A stretch of 64,000 bases of DNA from Diphasiastrum complanatum (Eukaryota > Streptophyta > Lycopodiopsida > Lycopodiales > Lycopodiaceae), in contig CM055107.1 in NCBI GenBank assembly GCA_029204225.1, forward strand, positions 45,787,165 to 45,851,164. Reading direction: 5' to 3'. Of this stretch, positions 12,601 to 24,600 are shown one piece after another. The position numbers and the translations under genes were made by a program. Numbering within the stretch: position 1 is the stretch's first letter; every line of letters begins with the position of its first letter. The notes beneath the pieces are model-generated. The model was not told the DNA's origin, made no database searches, and saw only the letters and a list, made by a program, of their open reading frames with translations.

Positions 12601-15600
12601 ATATAACCTGTATAGATTATCTTCCTGCAATCCTTTGGCCACAACCTTCATATTATCACTCAAGTCCAACACAAGACAAGAAGTAGCATCAAATTCTACT
12701 TTCATATTTTGTTGAGTGATAGCTCCTACTGAAAGAAGATTTTTAGCAAGTCCTGGTACATATAAGACATTCTTAATGACTTTGACTTCTCCTGATGGAA
12801 GCTTTACAGGTACTGTGCCCTTTCCCTTGAGCTTATGTGTTGAGTTGTCACCTAGGCACACCTCTTGTCCATCACAAATCCCCACAAAGGTATCAAACCA
12901 ATCCCTATGAGGGGGGGGGGGTCATGTGCTTTGAAGCACCTGAGTCAATGTACCAACCACCTGTTGTAGCTTGTGAGGCCAATGCAACAGAAAATAACTC
13001 AGGTTGCCTTATGTCACTCCGCTCCTCTCTTGCAACACTCTCAACAACATTTCCTCCTTGCTTCTTTGTGCCCTTCTTTTGGTCTGCAAGCTTCTTCCTG
13101 CACTCAAAAGCAAAGTGTCCATATTTACCACAGTAATTGCAATTCCCCTTCCTTCGAGGTGTGGAAGAAGTATTCGAGGAGGGTTGTGCTTCTGACATCT
13201 GCAAGTTCTCCATTCCTTGCTCAAGTGTTTGTGGTGTTCCTTTGTTCTTGCCTTTACCTTTCTTCTTATCCTTAGCTGGATTTTGCTTCTTCTTAGAAGC
13301 AAAGGCATGCTCCTGGAAATCTTCCCTCTTGGAGAGATTAACTCTCCTCATCTCCTCCTGTAACAAGAGACCATAGACTTCTTCATAGGTAGGGATCTTC
13401 TCTCTCACTGATATCATCATCACAAAGTTCTGATAAGCATATGACAAGCTATTCAGAACTATTGGCACCAAGTCTTTGTCAGCAACAGACTCTCCAAGTA
13501 CCGAAAGCTGATATCTAATATCCTGAATCTTAGTAAGATGATCAGTAACTGTCTTCCCTGTCTCCATTCTGAGAGTATACAACTTGTTCTTCAAGTAGAG
13601 AAACCTGGTTGTACTTGCTGTCTCATACAATGCACAAAGAATGTGCCATGCATCCACAGGCCCTTTGGCTGACCTGATTAGAGGAATCACATTATCCCTC
13701 ACTGACATGTTGATGATTCTGTGTGCCTTTTCCCCTCTCTTGATATAGTCCTTAAGTTCAAGTTCAGATGTTGGAACAGGCTCCTCACCTGTCACAAGCT
13801 TCCAACATTCTTTGTCTTCAAGAATGTTCTTGATCTTGAATTTCCATATGCTAAAGTTAGTGCCATCAAGCCGACTGGCTTCACTCAGCATGCTCTCTGC
13901 AAGACTAGACATCGCTGGATAGAAATAAAACACAAAAGGCAAACTGGGGTTTTCACCCAACTAGGGTATGCAGCCACTTGCTCAATAACCCTCAGCTTCT
14001 GGATTTGAAACTATCCCCCTGTATGGCTATCCTAGCCCTTGTCCAAGATCCACTCAGAACTTTCACTGAAGTCCCCACTGTAGAAAGCACCCTCCTACAG
14101 TCCTGGCTGTCCAAAAAGACTCAAATTTTTTGTCTCAAATTAGAAACTTTTTGGCTCCCTGTACTCCCCTTGCCAACAGTACTCCAACCATGCAGATAGC
14201 ACAGAGATCAGATGCCCCTACAAAAAGTGCTCCCTCCTCAAAGGTAAGCTGCTCTCCAGGAATGGCAGGAATCTGATCAAAAACAGGTCCAAGTTTTCAC
14301 CACACCACAGGCAACATAACCTGCTTTGATACCATGTCATATCCCAAGGCCTAGCTATGGAGTATCATAACAGCATAGTAAGCACACTATGAAAGCTTCA
14401 AAAAACCAGCTATGGAGTAGAACACAAAAGCAAGAGAGAGAGGACTTCAAAGCTCACACAACATGAATGAATTTTCAAAGTGTAGTAGGGCGTGGAAACC
14501 CCTCCAAAGTTTGGGCTACATATAGCATGTTATGTATAGAGGTGGTGTCTTGCTAAATCTAGCTCTAGAACCCACATGGGTCCTTAACCTACTTGATTTA
14601 CTTGCCTAATTAGCACAAGTGGGGTGTACTATGTACATAAATGTTTTAACCCCCATGTCTTATGCACAACTTACAAGTTACAAGTATACAAGCCTTAAGG
14701 GGCAAAATAGGCATTTATTTCAACATGTCTTGCTAATTCTAGCTCTAGAACCCACATGGGTCCTCAGCCTACTTGTTATTACTTGCCTAATTAGCACAAG
14801 TGGGGTGTACTATGTACATAAATGTTTTACCCCCATGTCTTATGCACAACTCACAAGTTACAAGTATACAAGCCTTAAGGGGCAAAATAGGCATTTATTT
14901 CAGCACATCCCACCACAAAACCGCAAAAGTTAGCGTAGTGAAAAAGATAGGTGTAAACGCTAGACGTCAGTTGCTATCCATGTACAAAACAAGTTTAACC
15001 TCTTAACAACATACTAGTCATCATTAAGAACGATAAGTCCAATCTTCCCATTCATAAACATTAATTGCTGATAGGCCGAACCTTGTTACCGTATCAAGGC
15101 AAACACCATACTGATCAGTTTATGGGATACCGGTCCATATCAGTTACATCCTAACAATGCTATGTACTCAAAGCAAACCGTAAATATAACTTGCAAAATT
15201 CATAAGACGGGCTAGGACACGTAGGTAGGTATTAGGGCGAACCCATACCATGCTAATCCCACTACCTATCGTATAAAGCTGGTAAGTCGTGACCTAATGT
15301 CATATTTCCTGAGCAAATCCATGCTATTCAGGAAAAACAAGTCATGTCTCTAATTAGACCATTCTAAAACCCAATAGACCTAACCTGAGACAGTATGTCA
15401 TATCAAGCTTTGAGGAAATAAATTACCATTAGAGTTGGCAAGGACATTTTGAACGATGTTAGGGCAAATCCATGCCATTCTAACCTGTCTATCGAAACCA
15501 AATGTCGACATTCTTGCACAAATACATGTGTTTCAAGAATGATCAAGCCAATGCCTTAATACACTTACACACAAGACTAATGGGCTGAAAAAAATGGTAG

Positions 15601-18600
15601 CTTGTAATCTCTAGGAGATGTTTTAGCAAAAATACTTAATCGTATGGTGATATAGAAGTTTTCGATTAAGGTATAGAAAGAGTAGCAAAGCATGAATATG
15701 TCTTACTTAGGAGCCTTAAGAGCTATGTTACCGCATTACATGTTGTGTATCAAGGTTCGAAGCAATAAGAATTATGGTACTCCTATGGCCTGAAGTAGTC
15801 TAAACGAAATCGGCATACATTAAACAAAGAAAGGTTTGTTTCCCTTACCTGGACAAGTGTCCTCGTGGTTTTTTTGATGATGTCATGGTGTTTCCAAAAC
15901 GTGTGTTTTCTTAGTTATTCATAAGCAACACATTCAATCTCAAAGCCAAGCCTTAGTTTTAATGTTGCATCTCAAACAACCTTATTCCCTTGAATGTAAG
16001 ACAAACATCGTCTTATGCACGGGAGTTTCACATTATAAGTGCCTTAGTTCAACATACTCCTATGCCTTATTACGAAACATAGACCATAAACCGTATGAAA
16101 TATGTAAATATATTCGTAAGAAGTTGTCTAAAACATACGCCAAAATGGCATACCTGTAGTCCAATCTCGTGGGGATAATGTAGGGTTTCATATAGAGAAG
16201 ACACGGTAAGAAAGTAGATCGAACATTCGATTCTCATCAAAGCATCATAATTGCTTACAAATGTGAAAGTAAAGTACTTTAGGACCATAAATGGATTTTA
16301 GAAAGATCCACAAGAGTGACTGTGTACTTGCTAACAATCTATCAAAAAACTAGTCATCAAAAAGTTGATCTAGATTGGCAATTTGACAAACAACAAGCAT
16401 TGACAATCAAATCATTGAACATAAACACAAATCTGAGTTGGCACGTGTGAAGAGCAGCCTGTTGTATGACCTGTAGACAGTGTTTGAAGTCCTGTTTGAA
16501 GTACAATAAGTCTTGGTTTCATTTGGATCACAAAGAATCAATGTACATGGAGAGCAAACTCGAGATTGCCAATGAGCTCCAAACATAATCTATCTTCTCA
16601 CTATGGAAGCTTGGAATACATAGCAAAAGTGACTTCCTTTATACAGTTAGGTGAATTTCCAACATGTAATAAGGAAGTTAACTCAGCCTTTTTGCCCAAA
16701 AATGAAACCCTAGTCTATTTCCTAGAGCCATGCTTGGTAGGTAAATGGTTGGTCAAAATCTCATCACAAATCAAGGGGTAGGTCCTATAATGTAGGGATC
16801 TCTACCAAATAGACACAACCATCACTCTTGACTCGACCTAACCTATATCAGGAGTGGATTGCCACGTGGCATCTTGGCCTTACATGTGAGGAATCCACTT
16901 ATGTACAAAATTTACATTAGACTACATGGCTAGATTTGCCAATATAGGCAATTTTTCACACTCCTCAAATCTAGCCTTGAAAATTATGATGCTTCTATCA
17001 ATCACTCCAATTGAAGATCTTAGCTTAACAAATGAATCTTTTAGTAAACAAATCAGCTAAGCAACTTGATGATGGCACATGTTGGCGCTTGATCTCTTTG
17101 GCTTGCACTTTCTCCCTCACAAAATGATGAGCAATCTCGATGTGCTTGCTCCTTGCCTGGAATGTAGGATTATTAGCAAGTGATTGGGCTGATTGGCTGT
17201 CACAATAGATGATTGGGATCTCCTCCTTAATGACATGTAGCTCCACCAATAGCCTTTTGAGCCATAAGACCTCCTTGCATGTTGATGTCAAGGCCTTATA
17301 CTCGGATTATGTGGAAGATAAAGAGATTGTATCTTGCTTTTTGGAAAGCCATGATACTACTCCATCACATAGAAAGGTGAAAAATACACTTATTGACTTT
17401 CTATTCGCTTTGTCACCTGCAAAATCCGAGTCACTATAGGCTCTTTAAGCCAAGATTAGTCCCACTATACAATATGCCAAAATTCTTAGTTGATGAGATA
17501 TATCTAAGAACTCTTTTGGCCATCTTCCAATGTGAAACTAAAGGACTTTGCATGAATTGGCTTAATTTTCCAACATTATAGCTAAGATCAGGTCTAGTTA
17601 TAGTCAAATATATTAAGGAGCCTATAAGCCTTCTATATAAAGTAATGTCCTCAAAGGATGCTTCATCACCATCAATAGATGCTTTTACATGTTGCTCCAT
17701 TGGAGTCTCAATGCCTTTACAATTCTTCATTCCAAATCTAACTAGGATGGATGCAGCATATTTAGATTGACAAATGAAACTAAAATCACATCCTCTTATG
17801 ACTTCTATTCCTAGAATAAATCTCAATAGGCTGAGATCTACCATTTTAAACTCTTTAGATAATGCAATTTTTACATCTCTTATTCCATCTAGATCATTTC
17901 CACTTAAAATAATGTCGTCAACATACAATACAAGGATAATGATCTTCCCATCATGAAATCTTATGTACAATGATGGATCATAAGCACTCAACACAAAGTT
18001 AATGGAAATAAGAAAAGAGTTTAGCCTAGAGTACCATGCTCTAGGTGCTTGCTTGAGCCCATAAAGACTCTTCTTAAAAAAAACACACATTTCCTTCATG
18101 CTTTTCCTTGATGAAGCCCTCAGGTTGCCTCATGTAGATCTTTTCCTCCAAATATGCACTGAGGAAAGCATTTGTGAAATCGAGTTGGAATAGCTCCCAA
18201 TTGAAGGTAGTTGCAAGACTTATGATCAATCTAATAGTAACAAGCTTAGTCACAGGAGCAAAAGTTTCATCATAGTCAATACCTTTGGTTTGTAAAAACC
18301 CTTTTGCTACAAGCCTAGCTTTATGCTTACTTATTGATCCATCTTGGTTATACTACAATCTATACACCCACTTGCAATCAAGTGGTTTTCACAAGATCCC
18401 AAGTATGATTCTCAATGAGAGCATCATTCTCTACTTGCATAGCATCCATCCAACTCTTAGATTTACAAGCATCTTCATAGCATGTTGGTTCATCTAACAT
18501 TGAAGTAAGAAACGTGTACTCCATTTTGTTGAGGGGTATATGGACATGACAACTCCCTGTTTATATCATTAGTATTACAAAACTTAATCAACTTATTGGC

Positions 18601-21600
18601 GATATATTCACCTCCATTATCATTTCTTAATACCTTGATCTTGGTACTAAGTTGATTTTCTACAAGAGTTTTGAACTTTACAGAAGAATCATACACCATA
18701 GATTTACTAGACAAGAGGTAAATCCAACAATATCTAGAATAGTCCTCAATGAAGATTACATAGTACTTGGCACCACCATTAGATTCTTGTGAAAAACTAT
18801 GAACATCCGAATGGATGACTTCAAGAGGAGTGCTACATCTTGATGTAGCTCTAGAGAAAAGTAGCTTATGAGCCTTTGAGAGGCTACAAGCCTCACAAAT
18901 CTTTCCACACTTTGACAAATGCTTGGGGAGGCCGAGTGCAAGCTCCTTTGCACACATTGTTTCCATAGCTTTGAAGTTGGGGTGGCCCAACCTTTTGTGC
19001 CATAGCTCCACCTTTGAGATCTCCACCTTTGCCAAATTCACTCTCCATTGCAACATTAGCATCAAGCTTAAACAATCTACCTTGTTTAAAACCTTTTGCT
19101 ATACATTCATCATTTCTAAGGATGGAACAAACTCCATGCTTAAACTGTACATCAAGGCCATTATCTATTGATTGGCCAACACTTAACAAATTCTTGGTTA
19201 ACTTAGGAACAAAAAGGACATTTTCAAGATTCATCCTTTTGGATGATCCAACATAGAATTGAATGGTTCCAATACCACTTATTCTACACCCTTGATCACT
19301 AGCTGTAAAGATAGATCTTTTCACATCATTATAAGAGAGTAAAGTGGAGAAATAGTTTTTTCAGAATGTCATGTGGGAGCTAGCCCCACGATCAATCCAC
19401 CAAGAAACATTGGTGTTGCGCTTGGATGATGGTAGTGTATTAGAAACCATCAAGGATTATTCTTCTTCATCCTCCTCTTGATGTGCAATGTTACTTTGCT
19501 TTGTTTTCTGGTGCCTTCTTCTTCTTGAGACATTCTGATGCAAAATGCCCTTTCTTGCCACAGAAAAAGCATTTGAACTTTGACTTGTCTTTGATCTTGC
19601 CCTTTGAGCTTGATGCATCATTCTGTTCTTTGGCATCCTTTGGATGCTTTTTCTTTCCATTGATCTTCTTTTTGCCCTCGAATGAGAAATTGGCTTTCTC
19701 ATCACCATCCTGCAAAGACAATCAATTCAATCTTGCTTTGGTGTGGAGCATCCTACACTCTTCAGCCACTAATACACTATGAAGCTTTTCTATAGTTGGC
19801 AAGGTGTCTTGGATTGCAAAGCTTTGGACCAAATTTGAAAAGTCATCTCCTAGTCCATTAAGGACAATTTGTTCAAGCTCTCCATCATGAATCTTCTCTC
19901 CAATGGAAGCCAGCTCCCTATTTAGAGATTTGATTCTAAGCACATAGTCTTGTGTACTCTCCTCACTTCTTCTCATGCTTTGCAAAATTTGGTTTCTAAT
20001 TGCTTGATTCATAGATTGATTTTAAAGAATTCCAAGCCTCTCTCTCTCTCTCTCTCTCTCAAAAATGAACATGAACAATGGCTGAATGCTACGTAGAGGT
20101 TGGCCCCTTCTAATACTAGAGAGGGCTGGGACCCAAAAAGGTGCACCTCTTCATGAATGGGCACCAATAGGGGCTTTTTGGCAGTTGGGGCCAAACTTAA
20201 GGGTTGGGTCCCAAAACTGCATTTAAATCACTAAAGTGGCCTACGGTGAATAAAACTGCCATTTGACTGGTTTTTAAGACGAACTGGCACCTCCTAGCCC
20301 CGACAAACCCGGGAACTAGGGGCATAGGCCTCTTAAATAAATTTAAGGCCAGCATAAATTAATAAATAGACAGAGTTTCAATAAAAGTGCAACCGGCCAT
20401 AATGGGCCATTTACGTGTCAATTTAAAGCAGTTCTGCATTGGCATAATAGCGCGCGGCGACGATTTTCTGTTAAAAATAACTTGAAAAAGGGCCTTTTCC
20501 CTGCAAACAGGTAACCGCAACGACTTGTGAAATAATAACTTTGTACGAATCAAAGATGCCCAGCGTTTCGGAAATTTTAAAAAAAATTCCAAAAACGTTT
20601 TCTTTTTTTTGGTTTTTGTTTGGGCAATATGAGTATCAGATGAAAGCACTAATTAAGAGCATAATTTACTGTGTAATTTGCCGATTGTTTCGGGTGTAGG
20701 ATGGTCCAGTTCAGGTGCATTAATCCATGTTGGGTTCTATCAAGGATAAAAATTCAAAACTAACCTCTAGCCTGTTCGTTACGATCACAGATGGTCCCAA
20801 TAAGTGTGTTTTCGCTCAGGGAGTTGGAAGGCCAAATCATGAAGAGGCCTTATCCCGGACCCTGCCGTTGGGGGCGTTGCCCCCCAAACCCCCCACTTCG
20901 GACCCCCTGTTTCTTGGGGGGCTACCGCCCCCGAACCCCCTGAGCATTTATTGAAAACCAGAGCAAATAACAACCAAATAGCGATTGAAAATAAGATCTG
21001 TTTGTGCCCCATCTACTGCACTTCTGAGAGGCAAAACGTTGGTTTGACCATTGATCCCCTAAAAAAATTTCAGCCATAAGCTATTTTTCCAAAAAAAATA
21101 AATTTTCTTTTAACGATTCTGGGTATAGAAACGCGGTTTTAGAAATGCGTCCTCCCAGAAATGCATGTCTGGGCATCTACGGTACGAATTAACCACAGGC
21201 CAGATGTATAAAACAGCGAAATGGTAATTCCCTACATTTGTCATACTTTGAGAGGTGTACCAATCATGTAATAAGGTCGAACGTAGCCGTAATGTTTAAA
21301 AATTGGGCACTCTTGCTATCAGTGTTGTCGTGGTTAATCTCGAGAAATTCCAAGGGGTAAATCAAAAAAGAATTCTCTAAAGATCTGACATGTAACTTAT
21401 CTAAAAAGCGTTCCACTCTCGGTGTTAATGAAACAAATATCATCAATGTATCTAAAAGAATGTAGAAAATCACTGGACAATTAGATCACATAAAGGCCGC
21501 TATAATCAATTTATTCATTAGCATTTTAAGTCCGTCCGGACCGTCCAAAGGTATATTCTCATAACATTTAGATATATCAACGACCCACAGAGTAGATAGT

Positions 21601-24600
21601 TTTGGGTATGTTCAGATAGAAAACTATAGACGAGTCCCATTGCCAAAACGACCTTTCTGATGTGTAAATTAAAACATCTCTCTTTCATCCTCATACTTAT
21701 CAACGAAGTCAGCCAAATTATTGTATAAACCTTCAACACCACCAAGGAGATCCTTCTTCTTAACAAAGTCCATATAGATTCTGAACCAATCCAAAGTCTC
21801 AAGTAAATCAATCAAACATAGAACTTTATCGTCAGGCCCAGCAACAAAACAAGTAGCTCTATCGGTAATAGGTACTGATAATGAAATCATGTAATTTAAC
21901 GGCTTTCTTCATACAACAAATCAAAGTCTCATTAAAAACGATTAGTCCAATCTTCCCATTCATATACATTAATTGGAGATAGGCCGAACCTTGTCGTTAC
22001 TATATTAGGGCCATCAGTTTATGGGGTATTGGTCCATACAATTAAATCGTAACAATGCTATGTACTCAAAGCAAACCGTAAATATAACTTGCAAAATAGA
22101 TAGGACAGGCTAGGACAGGTAGGTAGGTACTAGGGCGAATCCATGCCATGCTAATCCCACTAATTACCATATGAAGCTGGTAAGTCATGACCTCATGTCA
22201 TATTTCTTGAGCAAATCCATGCCATTCAGGAAAAACAAGCCATGTCTATTAGACCATTCTAAAACCCAATAACCCTAACCTGACACGGTATGTCATATCA
22301 AGCTTTGACGAAATAAATTATCCTTAGAGCCGATAGGGACATCTTGAATGATGTTAGGGCAAATCCATACCATTCTAATTCGTCTGTTGGAACCGGATGT
22401 CGACATTCTTGCACAAATCCATGTGTTTCAAGAATGATCAAGCCAATGCCCTAATACGCTTACACACAAGACTAATGGGCTGAAAAAAAATGGTAGTTTA
22501 ATTCCCTATCATAAAAATTACGCGGCAAAAAGGATTGTTAAAAGGGACTGGTTGCAGAGAAAGGTTTTACTGCTAGACTGCAGTTATGTACATACACTTA
22601 TAATGCATGTTCTAGGTCAAAATAAAGGCCTGTTCGTTGAACTTTAAAAAAGGAGTTGACCAATCAAAGGATATGCGTCCTATGCAATGCAAAATATGGT
22701 AGACCGCATGAGGGACGTATCAGATGGTTTCTGAAACTCCTACATCTCACCTATTTGCCACACACGCCAAGTGGCATGAACTAGAAGCCACTAGCTCATC
22801 TATTCCTATAGCAGGAGAATGGGTGGAGTTGCCAGAGAGGTCAAGCTGACCATTGTGCCATGTCGGGCGTAGGTGTGATCATTATTAGTTACTACACCAG
22901 GTCAAAAGAGTCAGAGGAACAGAAAACCAGTCAGGGGCCTCTGATCGACCCAGTGACTAGCGTGCTTCCCAGGTACTGGAATGGCAGGTGGAGGACATAA
23001 ATAGTGGTCTAAGGTGAGGAGCCTCATTCTCATCACTAGCCAGTTGGGAGAGAGGAGCTCGTAGAGGCAGGCTTGTAACGTCCAACATCAGAGCATCGTG
23101 ACCAAAAAAAATACATTTTCGCTTGACAAAATGAGTGCCAAACCGATGTTTCAAAATCAACTCGTTCATACAAAACAGAGTTTTTCTGAAATTGGAGAAT
23201 GGGGCACCCTGTAGAGAGAGAATGTTCGGAAAAGACAGTAACATCTCAAAAGATCTGCTGTAGTGCTTGAAAGGTTGGGCACATGAAATCACCAAAGGTA
23301 ATCAAAAACCACGATTTTCAGATCCAAACAAGTTCAAAATGGTGCAACCCCAAGTAGCTCAAGGAGGATGATCCTTCATTGACACTAATGGCATCCTATC
23401 ACTATCATTAATAAGTCATGCTATTGCCAATAGAGCATTTAAGGTCCTCCATTTTTTAAATATTTCACTAAGAAACAAAATTGTTGCACATTGTGATGGA
23501 AGGCATAACCAATTTATATATGGTATAAGTCAGCAAGAAAGCTTCCTTACATGCGCTGGCCATCCTATAAGCAAGGAAAATTTTTGTGATAATCTAGATC
23601 GAAAGGTGGAAAATCGCAGCGACCACCAAAGACCAGTTTATTTTACTCAAATATAATGATTTGAGATAAAAGAATTGCACCAAGTGGGGCTGTAGGAAGC
23701 CAGTGCAAAGAAATACTTAAAACCTAATTTTTTTACATTCCTCTGTTGGAAAGTGCTTAAATAATAAGTTGCAAGCACAGCCAGACAGATCGTGCTTAAA
23801 ATAATAATGGACAAATTGTAGATCAAAGATTGATCTCTCAAATAAAATCAACAATGAACTCTATATATAGTAATCCCTCCTCCAATAAAAGATTACTCTC
23901 AAAGTCTCTTACAAAGAATTCTTAAGTCTTTGTTTATACTGTCTAAAGTCTTCTTGGGGTTAGAACAAGTGACTCTCTCCTTCACCAAGTCAAAGGACCT
24001 ACTGAGATGTCACATCCCATCCGATTTAATAACAATTCTCTTGATAGCTTGAAAATAATCAGAAAGTGATTTTTTGGAAGGATGTAAATACATTAATGAG
24101 GCTCTGAAGTACAATAGAGCATCAATGAAGGGACTAATAACATGGCAGATCCGTAAGTAGCACCAAAAGCATACCTCAATGTGGACAGGAAGTGAAAAAG
24201 TCTCTGATCCCCGAGCAAGAAGCTTCACCCCATCCTTTATCTTCTTGCCTACTGCACCTGCATCCTGCAAAAATTATCCACTCAAGACATAACTAAAAGA
24301 AAATGTGTGTTTACAACTAAGCCCATAAACTGTTTTACTTACCCTCTGCAGATAATTCAATTTCTACCAAAAGTACAATATTCTACCACCAAGCTTTATA
24401 CAATCACGAAAAAAATTTCAAACTATGTCAAAATACATTCACATTCTTGCTATCATTAGCATTAGCTTCTTGCTCCAAAATAGTGGCTATTGCTCTTGTG
24501 AATCAAATTTGAAATCAACCAAGTTGTTCAATCTCAAAAATTGTCATGAGCGTATAGCTCTTTATCAATGAGTTTTGTATCCTTCAGTTATGATCAAAAT

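Larger units (their letters stand above)
9779..14725 (-). mobile_element. copia-2: Ty1/copia element inserted in the 5' LTR of copia-1
   Basis: The minus-strand element has LTRs 9779-10168 (3') and 14335-14725 (5') and a perfect target duplication TGTCT at 9774-9778 and 14726-14730. The primer site is at 14323-14334 (GCTTTGATACCA, one mismatch from the Met-tRNA type). The polypurine tract is the complement of 10169-10177. The LTRs differ at about ten positions, so insertion is fairly recent relative to copia-1. It belongs to the same family as its host. Gag is open, but the integrase core is deleted and pol has several frameshifts. Confidence 0.94.
3754..14905 (-). mobile_element. copia-1: Ty1/copia LTR retrotransposon, host of two nested insertions
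   Basis: The minus-strand element is bounded by LTRs at 3754-4077 (3') and at 9563-9778 joined to 14731-14905 (5', split). A perfect 5-bp target duplication CATCC flanks it at 3749-3753 and 14906-14910. The primer site GCTCTGATACCA (complement of the initiator-Met tRNA-type TGGTATCAGAGC) is at 9551-9562 next to the 5' LTR. Gag, protease, integrase and RT/RNase H pieces lie in the usual copia order. Removing the two nested elements leaves about 4.2 kb. It cannot transpose alone: gag has a stop at 8658-8660, the integrase C-terminus and RT N-terminus are deleted, and the RNase H region lacks a segment that is present in copia-2. Confidence 0.92.
16791..20012 (-). mobile_element. copia-3: truncated Ty1/copia element of a second family
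   Basis: The minus-strand gag, protease, integrase, RT and RNase H pieces differ clearly in sequence from copia-1/2. A polypurine-like GAGGAG (complement of 16961-16966) precedes a probable 3' LTR remnant ending at 16960 (plus-strand TGTAGGGATC…TTTTTCACA). The gag is cut at 20012, and no 5' LTR or primer site is found beyond it, so the element is 5'-truncated. Several internal deletions and frameshifts make it dead. Confidence 0.85.
3412..24174 (-). other. uL15m intron 3 (20.8 kb)
   Basis: The intron runs from GTATGC to tttctgcag|GTC. It contains two GA microsatellites near the acceptor, the copia-1/copia-2/non-autonomous nest, copia-3, two copies of a ~570-bp repeat and a relic reverse transcriptase. 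Every sizeable element with a readable pol or gag frame inside it lies antisense to plus, that is, in the same direction as the gene. Confidence 0.85.

Noticed and set aside
20727-21012. Frames over the C-rich patch (Pro/Gly-rich on both strands)
   Set aside because: Low-complexity translation of C/G runs, no recognised motif.
22960-23295. 112-codon minus-strand frame in intron 3
   Set aside because: No recognised domain, no repeat partner, codon content like random AT-rich DNA.
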